Assembly (NCBI GenBank): GCA_026707405.1
Contig: JAPOWW010000002.1
Location: 1-64,000 of the forward strand
Length of the DNA: 64,000 nt
Direction of reading: 5' to 3'
Source: Chloroflexota bacterium
GTDB lineage: Bacteria; Chloroflexota; UBA11872; VXNJ01
Shown here piece after piece: positions 1 through 8,593 of this stretch. Every line of letters begins with the position of its first letter. Within the stretch, counting starts at the first letter, position 1. The notes below the pieces were generated by a model. That model saw nothing but the letters and a program-made list of their open reading frames with translations, was not told the origin of the DNA and searched no databases. Position numbers and translations under genes: made by a program.

Positions 1-897
1 CGCTACGAGGTCGTGGACAACTGGGCCAAGCGCCCCACCGGCTGGCCGTTTCTGGATGTTGCGGGTGTAGCCGTCGACTCGCGTGACAGGGTCTTCGTGC
101 TGAGCCGCGGTCCGCATCCGGTGATGGTGTTCGACAAGGACGGAAACTTTGTCAGGTCCTGGGGCGAGGGGCTTTTCGTTCGGCCTCACGGGATATACAT
201 CGACTCGGACGACATGGTGTGGTGCACGGGCGATCTGGACCACACGGTCCGCAAGTTCGACGCGGACGGCAACTTGCTCATGACCCTCGGAACGCGGGGC
301 GTCTACTCGGACACCGGCCACGACGGTAAGGACTATTTCAATATCAAACGGGCGGGGCCGCCGTTCAACCGGCCGACCAACGCCGTAGTAACGGCGGACG
401 GCGACGTGCTGGTTACGGACGGCTATGGAAACGCGCGCGTGCACAGGTTTACGGCTTCGGGGGAACTCGTCGCGTCGTGGGGCGAACCAGGCGGCGGCCC
501 GGGGCAGTTCGTGCTGCCCCATGCGCTTGTCATCGATCCCCAAGGCCGCATCGTGGTAGCGGATCGTGAGAACCACCGCATACAGGTCTTCAATGCGGAT
601 GGGGAAGTGCTGGATATCTGGACCGACATTCACATGCCTCAAGATATGGCGCTCGATTCGGCGGGCCACCTTTTCCTCGCGCAAGGCGGACACCGGGCGA
701 GCGTACTTGACCTGGATGGGAACGTGCTGGCGAGCTGGGGCGGCGAAGAGGGGCGAACAAACGACGCGGGGCTGTTTATGGGGCCGCACTGCATAGCGGT
801 CGACTCCAGAGGTGTCGTATACGTTGGCGAAGTCTGCGAAACGATGGCCGGTTATGACCGCGGCTCCCGCGCCATTCAGAAGTTCGTTCCAGTATGA
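1..897 (+). CDS. NHL-repeat beta-propeller protein (5' partial)
   Basis: The reading frame is open from base 1 (RYEVVDNWAK...), so the true start lies outside the window; the GTG at 13 is probably internal. About six NHL-type repeats are visible, each with a hydrophobic strand, a D-x-x-G-x-hydrophobic turn and an ending like F-D-x-D-G-x-hydrophobic (FDKDGNFVRSWG, FDADGNLLMTLG, FNADGEVLDIW). That fits one six-bladed propeller. The sequence style matches the peptidyl-alpha-hydroxyglycine amidating lyase-like NHL family, common in marine Chloroflexota. Substrate and role are unknown. No signal peptide can be judged because the N-terminus is missing. It precedes a Gfo/Idh oxidoreductase on the same strand by about 60 bases. 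Confidence 0.85.
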   Translation, partial: RYEVVDNWAKRPTGWPFLDVAGVAVDSRDRVFVLSRGPHPVMVFDKDGNFVRSWGEGLFVRPHGIYIDSDDMVWCTGDLDHTVRKFDADGNLLMTLGTRGVYSDTGHDGKDYFNIKRAGPPFNRPTNAVVTADGDVLVTDGYGNARVHRFTASGELVASWGEPGGGPGQFVLPHALVIDPQGRIVVADRENHRIQVFNADGEVLDIWTDIHMPQDMALDSAGHLFLAQGGHRASVLDLDGNVLASWGGEEGRTNDAGLFMGPHCIAVDSRGVVYVGEVCETMAGYDRGSRAIQKFVPV

Positions 898-958
898 CGA
901 TGCGAATGAGTGATCCGGCGGCGGCGCGATATGCGGCCACAGTTTGGAGGAGGCGAGA

Positions 959-2203
959 GTGATTCGACTAGGCGTGATTGGCTGCGGACGCATTCTTCCC
1001 GCTCATCTTCGCGGGCTGCGGGAGATCAAGACGCGGGGGCTGGCTGATTTCGAGATCACCGCGCTTTGCTCGCGCAATATCGACGACGCGAAGATGTTCA
1101 GGTCGCCCGACGATGGCGTTCCACCCCGCCCGCCAACTGCTAACGACCAGACCGACCCGCTGTCGGCTCCACACGTGTACGTCAGCGAGCTTCAGTCCGG
1201 CCGGCCGGAGGTATACAGCGACTACCGGCACATGCTCGACTCTGATTCGGTCGACGCGGTGATAGTGCTGACCGCGCTCGATTCACACCACACCATCGGC
1301 GTCGACTGTCTGGAGTCAGGGCGGCACGTCATGATGGAAAAACCGCTCGCGATCACTGTCAAGGCTGCTCGGATGCTGGTGGATGCGGCCGCCAAACACG
1401 ACCTGACGCTGGCGACCGCCGAAGTCATCCGTTACCTGGAGCCGATAAGAGCCGTGCACTGGACGATACGCCACGGCCGCATCGGAAGATTGCAGTCGGT
1501 CCTGGCGGGCGGCATGGGATCGCCCGACTGGTCGCCCGACTACATAGCCGCGCACACCGCCTGGCGGCACGTCAAGCAGCGGGCGGGCGGCGGACCGAGC
1601 ATCGACTTCGGCGTCCACCTGTTCGACATGATCGAGTACCAGTGCGGCGAGATCGACTCGGTTGGAGCGGTCACGGCCACCACGGAGCCTGTTCGCCGCT
1701 ATCGCGGTGACGCGCCTTTTGAGGGGACGGTCGAGAACGAGCTCGAAGACGTTGCGATGATTACGTACCGATTCAAATCGGGCGCGATTGGAAGCCTGAC
1801 GCTCTCCTGGGGAGCGCACGGCGACGTGGTGGCGGTGCCTGGAGGCAAGGCGATATACGGAAGCAAGGGATCGATTGTCGGTACTGAATTGACTGACGAT
1901 CTGGGCGACAAGTCCGACACCATCGAGCTGATGCGCGCGGAGGCCTCGCCCGACCAGCTCGAACGGTGGTTTCCCGGCGGCCTTGAGGACCCGTTCGGAT
2001 TGGAGCTGCTCGACTGGCTTCAGGCCATCGAAGATTCGCAGAGGGAGCCGGAGGTCGACGGAGCAGGCGGACTCCGCGACCTTGCGGTTGCCTACTCGGT
2101 TGTGGAATCGTCCGTGGCCGGACGTCAGGTGAAGGTCGACGAGGTCGCGTCCGGAAGCGTGGACGAGTATCAGCGGGAGATCGACGTAGCGCTCGGCATT
2201 TGA
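959..2203 (+). CDS. Gfo/Idh/MocA family oxidoreductase
   Basis: Predicted NAD(P)-dependent sugar or cyclitol dehydrogenase. The N-terminal Rossmann fold starts with GVIGCGRILPAH, the EKP nicotinamide-side motif is at about residues 127-129 (MMEKPLA), and the C-terminal domain carries the DFGVHLFDM helix with the usual catalytic Asp/His. About 40 residues inserted after beta-2 make it longer (414 aa) than typical members. GTG at 959 is chosen because GGAGGAGG lies 5 bases upstream; a TTG at 944 would put the ribosome site inside the gene. It probably forms a unit with the NHL protein before it. The substrate cannot be told from sequence. Confidence 0.85.
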   Translation: MIRLGVIGCGRILPAHLRGLREIKTRGLADFEITALCSRNIDDAKMFRSPDDGVPPRPPTANDQTDPLSAPHVYVSELQSGRPEVYSDYRHMLDSDSVDAVIVLTALDSHHTIGVDCLESGRHVMMEKPLAITVKAARMLVDAAAKHDLTLATAEVIRYLEPIRAVHWTIRHGRIGRLQSVLAGGMGSPDWSPDYIAAHTAWRHVKQRAGGGPSIDFGVHLFDMIEYQCGEIDSVGAVTATTEPVRRYRGDAPFEGTVENELEDVAMITYRFKSGAIGSLTLSWGAHGDVVAVPGGKAIYGSKGSIVGTELTDDLGDKSDTIELMRAEASPDQLERWFPGGLEDPFGLELLDWLQAIEDSQREPEVDGAGGLRDLAVAYSVVESSVAGRQVKVDEVASGSVDEYQREIDVALGI

Positions 2204-2248
2204 CCGTCGGTTCCTCTCGACGCGGGGCTTCATCCGATCCATGGACTT

Positions 2249-2260
2249 AACTTGACATAA
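2249..2260 (+). repeat. Dispersed 12-bp motif AACTTKACATAA, copy 1
   Basis: Reads AACTTGACATAA. It is one of six intergenic copies in the window. It is followed after one base by GTTGCTCC, an 8-mer that also follows copy 4 at 55354. Its TTGACA also looks like a -35 box, so the two readings overlap here. Confidence 0.6.
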
Positions 2261-2279
2261 CGTTGCTCCTGTCTATTTT
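2252..2279 (+). promoter_or_regulatory. Possible promoter of the HAD phosphatase gene
   Basis: TTGACA (2252-2257), 16 bases, then TATTTT (2274-2279): a sigma70-like pair about 125 bases before the HAD start. The -35 box lies inside a dispersed 12-bp motif, so the match may be a by-product of that repeat. Confidence 0.45.
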
Positions 2280-2402
2280 CACATACCCCCGGGCCGGTTG
2301 TTTGCAAAAGCATCGAAGCGACTACGGCAGCTTACGTACTCAAGCGGCCGTGCGAGGCGAGTGGAGTGTGATTTCAACAGCACTCCGAGTTTCGGTCTTG
2401 GG

Positions 2403-3143
2403 ATGCGGAAAGTGACCAACCAGAGTCAGTCCCAACGCGGCGGCAAAACGGTGTTTTGGGACTTCCACGGCACCCTGGCAGACGATCCCGGGGGGTGGCC
2501 GGGGGCGCTGATAGAGGTTCTGGATCGATACATACCGGGCCACGGCGTCGACCGGGAGGAAGTAAGACCGTTCCTCAGAAGCGGATTTCCATGGCACAGA
2601 CCTGAGCGGCCTCACCCGGAGCTTTCGAGGCCAGACGCCTGGTGGGAGAACCTGGAGCCGCTGTTCGCGAAAGCATACGAGGGAGTTGGCATTCAACCGG
2701 CCAGATCTCGCGAGCTGGCGAGACAAGTGCGAACGATGTACGTGCGCCCGGAACGGCAAGAACTGTTCGACCACGCGATCGAAACGCTGGAATCCCTCAG
2801 GAGTGACGGATGGCGGCAGGTGATTCTCTCGAACCATGTGCCGGAGCTGCCGGAAATCGTGGACGGCGTTGGATTGTCCGGTTTCTTCGACGCCGTGATC
2901 ACCTCGGCGGCGACCGGATACGAGAAGCCGAACCGGCGTGCCTTCGAGATCGCGCTGGAAGCTGCGGGTAATCCCGAGGTTGCCTGGATGGTGGGCGATA
3001 ACCCTGAGGCTGACGTGCTCGGCGCGGAAAGGGTGGGGATTCCGGCAATTCTCGTTCGAAAAGAGGATCCCCGCTGCCAGCGCGTCGCGCCCGACCTGCG
3101 CGCCGTCCTGGAAATAGTCCGGGAGGCCGGCATAGAGACCTAG
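2403..3143 (+). CDS. HAD-superfamily hydrolase
   Basis: Predicted cytosolic phosphatase or related hydrolase. The four HAD motifs are present: I, WDFHGTL near residue 20; II, ILSNH; III, the Lys of YEKPNRRAF; IV, VGDNPEADVLGA. In motif I the second, acid/base Asp is a His (D-F-H instead of D-x-D); some HAD branches carry a non-Asp residue here, which argues against a standard phosphatase mechanism. The frame is open back to 2298, but those 35 residues are low in structure, so ATG 2403 is preferred although no strong ribosome site is seen. It stands alone between two promoter-bearing gaps. Substrate unknown. Confidence 0.8.
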   Translation: MRKVTNQSQSQRGGKTVFWDFHGTLADDPGGWPGALIEVLDRYIPGHGVDREEVRPFLRSGFPWHRPERPHPELSRPDAWWENLEPLFAKAYEGVGIQPARSRELARQVRTMYVRPERQELFDHAIETLESLRSDGWRQVILSNHVPELPEIVDGVGLSGFFDAVITSAATGYEKPNRRAFEIALEAAGNPEVAWMVGDNPEADVLGAERVGIPAILVRKEDPRCQRVAPDLRAVLEIVREAGIET

Positions 3144-3202
3144 CTCTATACGTCAGGAACGACCACACGGGTCGACGTATTCGTAGCCTTCTTTCGGTTC
3201 CA

Positions 3203-3222
3203 GCCCCAAATGGGGCCATAAT
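3203..3222 (+). promoter_or_regulatory. Palindrome and -10-like box before the amidase gene
   Basis: GCCCC-AAAT-GGGGC (3203-3216) is a perfect 5-bp inverted repeat immediately followed by CATAAT (3217-3222), a good -10 box. No clear -35 is seen. The placement would suit a repressor site, but no regulator is named by the context. Confidence 0.35.
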
Positions 3223-3269
3223 GCTCACGACTACCGCTGTTCCGCGACTCAGAATCATGGGGAAGTCTG

Positions 3270-4691
3270 GTGAAAAACGACGAGCTTTGTTTCACGCCCG
3301 CGACACGAATCGCAGACCTCGTACGAAGTGGGGAGATTTCCGCCGTCGAGGTAACACAAGCCGTGCTCGACCGCATCGATGGGATCAACGGCCGGCTTAA
3401 CGCGGTATGTACTGTGGCTGCGGACGACGCGCTGCAAGCCGCCGAGGCAGTCGACGCGGCACTGGCCAGGGGAGAAGATACCGGTCCCTTGGGCGGCGTG
3501 CCGGTGACGATCAAAGACCTGGTCGCGACCAAGGGGATCAGGACCACGTTCGGTTCGCGGATCCACGAAAACGACTTCCCGGAGGCCGACGGCCCGCTCG
3601 TCGCGCGGCTAAAACGGGCGGGCGCAATCGTGGTAGGAAAGACAAATACGCCCGAGTTCGGTCACATGGGTGTCACTCACAATCAAGTCTTCGGCGTCAC
3701 GCGCAATCCGTGGAGCCTCGACCATTCACCCGGCGGATCGAGCGGCGGGGCGAGCGCGGCGGTCGCGGCGGGTCTTGGGCCGCTTGCGGTTGGCAGCGAC
3801 GGTGGCGGTTCGATACGGATTCCTTCGTCCTTTTCCGGAGTCTTCGGACTGAAACCAAACCTCGGACGTATACCGCAGTACCCCGTCAATATCGGTCTGG
3901 AATGGATGTCGCACGCCGGTCCGATGACCCGCACCGTCGAGGACGCCGGTCTGATGCTCGACGTGATGGCCGGTCCCGACGAGCGGGACATGAGCACGCT
4001 TCCGCCGCCGCCCTCCAGCTTTCAGGACGCTGCGCGCATGACCGACGTTAGCGATCTGCGAATAGGCTGGAGTCCGGATCTCGGATTTGCGACGGTCGAC
4101 GCCGAAGTCGCCGAGATAACCGAGCGCGCGGCGCGGGAAATGGGAAGCCTTGGAAGCAAGTTTGAGGAGGTCGATGTCGCGTTTGATGATCCTTCTCCGT
4201 CCTGGTACACGTTGTTTGCCATGAAGTTCGCCTCGGCGCATCAAGACGATCTTGACCGCGTGCGCGACATCATGGAGCCCGGATATCTGGAATTTGTCGA
4301 AGCCGGATTCAAGTTGTCCGCCATTGACTGCGCCAACGCAGGCCACGTACGGCGCCGGCTGACGCAGCGGATGGGTGAAATCCTCAGCGAATTCGACATC
4401 TTGCTGACTCCTACGGTGGCGGTCCCGCCTCTTCCGATAGGAGTGGACAATCCCGAAACGTTAAATGGGAAGAAGATCTCGATTTTCGGTTGGACGCCGT
4501 TCACCTATCCCTTCAACATGACGGGGCAACCGGCCTCCAGCGTTCCGTGCGGATTTACGAGCGACGGCCGGCCGGTGGGGTTGCAGATAGTGGGGCGCAG
4601 GTTCGACGAATACACGGTCTTGCGGGCCTCGGCAGCCTTCGAGCAAACGGCTCCGTGGGCGCACTACCGCCCGCCCGCGCCGTTCGGCTAG
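3270..4691 (+). CDS. Amidase, amidase-signature family
   Basis: Hydrolyses a carboxamide or related C-N bond. The amidase-signature triad can be placed: Lys82 (VTIKDL), cis-Ser157 in SPGGSSGG, and nucleophile Ser181 in GSDGGGSIRIPSS. The 24-residue spacing between the two serines equals that of characterised amidases. Length (473 aa) is normal. GTG 3270 is preceded by GGGGAAG. It is not next to gatC or gatB, so a tRNA amidotransferase role is unlikely; it is more like a stand-alone 6-aminohexanoate- or aryl-amidase relative. It ends about 200 bases before the tetR gene and is unlikely to be co-transcribed with it, since a promoter intervenes. Confidence 0.9.
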   Translation: MKNDELCFTPATRIADLVRSGEISAVEVTQAVLDRIDGINGRLNAVCTVAADDALQAAEAVDAALARGEDTGPLGGVPVTIKDLVATKGIRTTFGSRIHENDFPEADGPLVARLKRAGAIVVGKTNTPEFGHMGVTHNQVFGVTRNPWSLDHSPGGSSGGASAAVAAGLGPLAVGSDGGGSIRIPSSFSGVFGLKPNLGRIPQYPVNIGLEWMSHAGPMTRTVEDAGLMLDVMAGPDERDMSTLPPPPSSFQDAARMTDVSDLRIGWSPDLGFATVDAEVAEITERAAREMGSLGSKFEEVDVAFDDPSPSWYTLFAMKFASAHQDDLDRVRDIMEPGYLEFVEAGFKLSAIDCANAGHVRRRLTQRMGEILSEFDILLTPTVAVPPLPIGVDNPETLNGKKISIFGWTPFTYPFNMTGQPASSVPCGFTSDGRPVGLQIVGRRFDEYTVLRASAAFEQTAPWAHYRPPAPFG

Positions 4692-4833
4692 ATTCGACCA
4701 GAGTTAACGCGTCGAGCTCGACCGGATCTCCTGTTGTCGCAGGAATGCGCGGTATCCGTGCGGAGGTGGAGGTGTCTGGCAACTGTTGAAGCTGGCGGGT
4801 CTCCAAGGCCGTACTGCCGGTGACATAGTTCTT

Positions 4834-4862
4834 TTGACAAACGGGTTCGCCGCAGGTTAAAA
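4834..4862 (+). promoter_or_regulatory. Likely promoter of tetR-mqnEAC
   Basis: TTGACA (4834-4839) is followed after 17-18 bases by the A-rich TTAAAAA stretch from 4857, which serves as a weak -10. A perfect palindrome starts only a few bases later, so a bound repressor would cover the start of transcription. Confidence 0.55.
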
Positions 4863-4866
4863 ACCG

Positions 4867-4880
4867 ACCGACCAGTCGGT
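4867..4880 (+). promoter_or_regulatory. TetR-type operator, perfect palindrome
   Basis: ACCGAC-CA-GTCGGT is a perfect 6-bp inverted repeat around a 2-bp centre, of the kind bound by TetR/AcrR dimers. It lies between the promoter and the ribosome site of the TetR gene at 4900, the standard place for autoregulation. That it also controls the overlapping menaquinone genes is inference from the operon. Confidence 0.7.
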
Positions 4881-4899
4881 ATTTTTTCGGAGGGTGGAA

Positions 4900-5559
4900 G
4901 TGGCTGTCAAAGATCCTCCTCAGGGGCGGCAGTCCCGCTCGGAGGTGACGCGCACTCTGTTGCTCGATGCGGCGCAGGAGATAATCGCCGACCGTGGCTA
5001 TCACGGCGCGGCGATGGACGATATCGTCGAAGCCGCCGACCGGTCCAAGGGCGCGGCTTATTTTCACTTTCCGAGCAAGAGCGACATCTTCGAGGCCGTG
5101 CTGGTCCGGTTGGCGGACCGGCTCGAAAGTAAGGTGCAGCGCGCCATATCGCCCAAGCGGACGGCGTTGGAGCGACTCGACGCGGCGCTTACGACCGTGC
5201 TGTCGACGTTTGCCAAGCATCGCCGGATGGCGCGCATCGCATTGGTGGAGCTGCCTGCCGGCAACTCTCCTTTGCAGGATACGATTTTCGGGATGCGGCG
5301 CCGTTTTGCGCGCCTGATCGAAACGCAGCTCGACGCCGCGATAGCCGAAGGCGCAATCGACCCCCTGAACTGCCGGCTTGTCTCACGGGCTTGGTTCGGG
5401 GCGATCGCCGAGGTCGTGACCGAATGGCTGCGGACCGGCGACAAGGAAACTCTCGAAGCGGAGATGCCGGAGCTTTGTGCAACCCTGCTGCGAAGCGTCG
5501 GGGCTGAAATCGAACCGAGTGGTGCTGCTGGCAAGAATGGAGTCTCGAAAAATGCTTGA
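4900..5559 (+). CDS. TetR/AcrR family transcriptional regulator
   Basis: N-terminal TetR helix-turn-helix (residues about 15-60): LLLDAAQEIIADRGYHGAAM then DIVEAADRSKGAAYFHFPSK, with the family's Y-x-H-F-x-S-K end. The C-terminal ligand domain is all-helical and unassignable. GTG 4900 is chosen because GGAGGG is 6 bases upstream; an earlier GTG at 4894 overlaps that site. The stop overlaps the ATG of mqnE (ATGCTTGA), so the two are translationally coupled, which suggests the regulator controls menaquinone synthesis. A matching palindrome lies just upstream. The effector is unknown. Confidence 0.9.
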   Translation: MAVKDPPQGRQSRSEVTRTLLLDAAQEIIADRGYHGAAMDDIVEAADRSKGAAYFHFPSKSDIFEAVLVRLADRLESKVQRAISPKRTALERLDAALTTVLSTFAKHRRMARIALVELPAGNSPLQDTIFGMRRRFARLIETQLDAAIAEGAIDPLNCRLVSRAWFGAIAEVVTEWLRTGDKETLEAEMPELCATLLRSVGAEIEPSGAAGKNGVSKNA

Positions 5560-6658
5560 TCTGGAACCGCGCACGGAGCAGAGCTTTCGAGACCCCACGC
5601 TGGATCGCATTTGGGAGAAGGTTCAGGCCGGCCGCCGTCTCGACCGCCAAGACGGACTTGCGATGCTGCAAACGCCCGACTTGCTGGGTCTCGGGCGGAT
5701 CGCGGATCACGCTTCCAGGGCCGTCTCCGGAGACCGCGTCTATTTCGTGCTCAACGTCCACATCAACCCGACCAACATCTGCGTGCTGTCGTGCTCGTTT
5801 TGCGATTTTGCGGCCAAGAAGGGAGACATGCACGCCTACGAGCACTCTGTAGAAGACATCCTGAACAGCATTCATCCGGACCTGCGCGAGGTGCATATCG
5901 TCGGCGGACACCATCCCGACTGGCGGTTCGAGTGGTACGAGGACCTTCTGCGAACGATTAAGTCGGAGCGTCCGAACGTGCAGATCAAGGCGTTCACGGC
6001 GGCCGAGATCGACTACTTTCACAAGCGCTGGAAGCTGAGCGATCAAGAGATTCTCGAACGGTTGATCGAAGCCGGCTTGCATTCGATGCCGGGCGGCGGC
6101 GCGGAGGTGTTCTCGGAGCGCGTTCGCAGAGAGCTGTTTCGGGGTAAGTGTGGCGCCGACCGCTGGATTGAAATCCACACCCTTGCACACTCGATGGGCA
6201 TCCAGTCGAACGCCACCATGCTCTACGGCCACATCGAGACACATGCCGAGCGCGTCGATCATCTGATCCGCCTTCGTGAAGCTCAGGACGAATCAGGCGG
6301 TTATCTCTGCTTCATTCCACTGGAATACCAGGTCGGAACGACAAGACTGGTCGAGCGCCACGCCACACCCATCGATGATCTCCGAACTCTTGCGACCTCC
6401 AGGTTGATGCTGGATAACTTCCCGCATATCAAGTCTTACTGGGTGATGACCGGCGAGTCTACGGCGTCAATAGGCCTCAATTTCGGCGCGGACGATCTGG
6501 ACGGCACCATAGGGGAGGAGAGGATCGCTCACGCGGCGCTTGCCGCCAGTCCGCTCGGCATCGCCAGGGACCGGATGGTCCATCTGATCCGCGACGCGGG
6601 CAAAGTCCCCGTCGAGCGCGACGCCACTTACAACGTCGAGCGGGTCTATGACGCCTGA
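5552..6658 (+). CDS. mqnE: Aminofutalosine synthase (radical SAM)
   Basis: Second step of the futalosine menaquinone pathway: joins the MqnA product (3-[(1-carboxyvinyl)oxy]benzoate) with S-adenosylmethionine to give aminofutalosine. The radical SAM cluster motif is C77-x3-C81-x2-C84 (ICVLSCSFCDF) within HINPTNIC, typical of MqnE. The later MPGGGAEV and FGADDLDGTIGEE blocks are shared with MqnC and CofH. Length 368 aa is normal. ATG 5552 is taken because GGAG lies 9 bases upstream and the start overlaps the tetR stop; the frame runs open further back without conservation. It overlaps mqnA by 11 bases. MqnE rather than MqnC is chosen from the missing CAFYR and from the presence of a separate MqnC. 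Confidence 0.9.
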   Translation: MLDLEPRTEQSFRDPTLDRIWEKVQAGRRLDRQDGLAMLQTPDLLGLGRIADHASRAVSGDRVYFVLNVHINPTNICVLSCSFCDFAAKKGDMHAYEHSVEDILNSIHPDLREVHIVGGHHPDWRFEWYEDLLRTIKSERPNVQIKAFTAAEIDYFHKRWKLSDQEILERLIEAGLHSMPGGGAEVFSERVRRELFRGKCGADRWIEIHTLAHSMGIQSNATMLYGHIETHAERVDHLIRLREAQDESGGYLCFIPLEYQVGTTRLVERHATPIDDLRTLATSRLMLDNFPHIKSYWVMTGESTASIGLNFGADDLDGTIGEERIAHAALAASPLGIARDRMVHLIRDAGKVPVERDATYNVERVYDA

Positions 6659-7412
6659 GATCGGTCGCATACCGTACCTCAACACCGAACCCTTCTTTGG
6701 CGATGATGAGGTACGCGCCGATTCGTCGGTTGCCTCGCCGCGTGAGATGCTGTCGCTGGCCGTGCGGCGCGAGGTCGACATCGCGCCTCTGCCGGTGGTG
6801 GCAGAGTTCGACTATCCCGGCAGGTTTGCGCCGATCGGCAACTTCGGTATCGCGAGCTTCGGGCCAGCTCGTTCGGTGATTCTCAAGTCCAGGGTGAAAG
6901 TTGAAAAGCTAGCGGGCTGTGAGATTGGGATCATCGACGACACCGCCACTTCGGTTCGGCTGCTTCGGGTCCTCCTGAACCATTGGAACGGCACAAAGTC
7001 GCAGTCACGATTCGGTTCGATAGGCGCCGGCAACGACGCGGTCCTTTTGATAGGAGATGAGGCGCTGCGGAACGTGCGTCCGTCGGACGAATATCCCGTT
7101 GTCGTGGACCTTGCGGACGAGTGGAAGAAGGCGACCGGCCTGCCGTTCGTATTCGCCCGCTGGTACGCTGCGAATGAAGTCTCCGAAGCTGACAGGGCGA
7201 AGGTTGCCGGTTACTTCGACAGGAACCTGACTTCCAACCTTTCGGACCCTTCCGCTGTTCACCGTCGCAGGACCGATCCGGGACCGAGCCTGGAGCAGAC
7301 CGGCTCGTATATTCGGAACTTTGTCTATCGTCTCGGCGACGCCGAGCTAGAGGGACTGCGTAGATTCAGAGAGCTGGATTCCGAGTTGGAGCGAAAGGTC
7401 AGCGCCGCATGA
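6648..7412 (+). CDS. mqnA: Chorismate dehydratase
   Basis: First step of the futalosine route: dehydrates chorismate to 3-[(1-carboxyvinyl)oxy]benzoate. It has the periplasmic-binding-protein-like fold of the MqnA/MqnD family, opening with IGRIPYLNTEPFF (family pattern G-x-I-x-Y-x-N-x-x-P) and containing the VDIAPLPVVAEF and TSVRLLRVLL helices. 254 aa is slightly short but within range. The ATG overlaps the end of mqnE by 11 bases and the stop overlaps mqnC (ATGA), so all three are coupled. Distinguished from MqnD by the N-terminal motif and by the separate MqnD at 8594. Confidence 0.88.
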   Translation: MTPEIGRIPYLNTEPFFGDDEVRADSSVASPREMLSLAVRREVDIAPLPVVAEFDYPGRFAPIGNFGIASFGPARSVILKSRVKVEKLAGCEIGIIDDTATSVRLLRVLLNHWNGTKSQSRFGSIGAGNDAVLLIGDEALRNVRPSDEYPVVVDLADEWKKATGLPFVFARWYAANEVSEADRAKVAGYFDRNLTSNLSDPSAVHRRRTDPGPSLEQTGSYIRNFVYRLGDAELEGLRRFRELDSELERKVSAA

Positions 7413-8524
7413 TCGCCGAAATCCGGTCGAAAGTCTTGGCCGGCGACCGCTTGACTGCCACGGAAGGTGCTTATCTCCTCGTGGAAGCCAACCTGCTTGA
7501 GCTGGGTGCGCTTGCAAACGAGGTGAGGCTCGTTCGCAACCCGGAGCCTGTCGTTACCTACGTCGTCGATACGAATCTGAACTATACGAACCTCTGCGAC
7601 GCTTATTGCAGCTTCTGTGCTTTCTACCGCCCCCACACAAGCACGGCGTCCGACGCCTACACTCACACCATAGTCGAGATGGTGGAGGCGATAGGCCGGG
7701 CGCGCGATCTCGGCTGCACGACCGTTCTGATGCAGGGCGGGCTGAATCCAGAGCTTCCATTCAGCTATTACACCGACATGGTGCGGGCCAGCCTGGAAGC
7801 CTATCCCGACGTGACCCCTCACTTCTGGTCGCCGCCGGAGATATACGAGATGAAACAGGTCTCCAGCCTCGCATACGAGGAGATTCTGGGCGCGCTTTGG
7901 GACGCTGGCCAGCGCACGCTTCCCGGTGGCGGGGCGGAAGTCCTGACCAACCGGGTGAGACAGAAGATCAGTCCGCTGAAGATGGACGCGGACGAGTGGA
8001 TAGAAATCGAGCGGAGCGCCCACAAGGTCGGTTTCTGCGGGACCGCGACGATGATGTATGGCCACGTCGAAGACGATGACGACATCATCGAGCATCTGGA
8101 CCGTATCCGGGATTTGCAGGATGAGGGGCACCGTGGCCGCTTCCACGCTTTCGTGCCGTGGAGCTTCAGCCCTGGCAAGACACCCTTGGGGCGTCGTATC
8201 AAAGGAAAAAGGGCCGGGCCCAACCGCTACCTGAGGCTTCTGGCGGTGGCGCGGCTGTATCTGGACAACTTCGACCACGTCGACGCCTCGTGGTTCTCGG
8301 AAGGCAAGAAGACAGGGCAAGTCGCCCTTCATTTCGGCGCCGACGACTTCGGCGGCACGTTGTTCGACGAGAACGTCATGAACGAGGCCGGTCACTATAA
8401 CCGGACCACTGCCGAAGAGGTGCGGCAGATGATCCGGGACTCCGGATTCATCCCGGCCCAGCGCAACAGTCAGTACGAAACGCTGCGCGTCTTCGACAGG
8501 GAACCGGCGGCGGTTGTCGCATAG
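7409..8524 (+). CDS. mqnC: Cyclic dehypoxanthine futalosine synthase (radical SAM)
   Basis: Cyclises dehypoxanthine futalosine in menaquinone synthesis. Radical SAM motif C63-x3-C67-x2-C70 in NLCDAYCSFCAFYR, with the CAFYR signature of MqnC; then MQGGLNPELPFSYYTDM, LPGGGAEVLTNRVR and FGADDFGGTLFDENV. Length 371 aa is standard. ATG 7409 overlaps the mqnA stop by 4 bases. The 69-base gap to mqnD still allows one transcript. Related CofG/CofH enzymes use a similar motif, but the operon context fixes the assignment. Confidence 0.92.
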   Translation: MIAEIRSKVLAGDRLTATEGAYLLVEANLLELGALANEVRLVRNPEPVVTYVVDTNLNYTNLCDAYCSFCAFYRPHTSTASDAYTHTIVEMVEAIGRARDLGCTTVLMQGGLNPELPFSYYTDMVRASLEAYPDVTPHFWSPPEIYEMKQVSSLAYEEILGALWDAGQRTLPGGGAEVLTNRVRQKISPLKMDADEWIEIERSAHKVGFCGTATMMYGHVEDDDDIIEHLDRIRDLQDEGHRGRFHAFVPWSFSPGKTPLGRRIKGKRAGPNRYLRLLAVARLYLDNFDHVDASWFSEGKKTGQVALHFGADDFGGTLFDENVMNEAGHYNRTTAEEVRQMIRDSGFIPAQRNSQYETLRVFDREPAAVVA

Positions 8525-8593
8525 CCGGCCATTGCCGACCCTACCCCCGCGTGGACCTGACACCGAGGGTCCGCCGTATTTCATCTTCCGCTG

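Noticed and set aside
1316-2242. Long open frame on the minus strand across the first Gfo/Idh gene
   Set aside because: It is the antisense shadow of a clearly conserved gene in high-GC DNA.
2340-2402. N-terminal extension of the HAD protein
   Set aside because: The 35 residues before ATG 2403 are not conserved in style and start within the promoter region.
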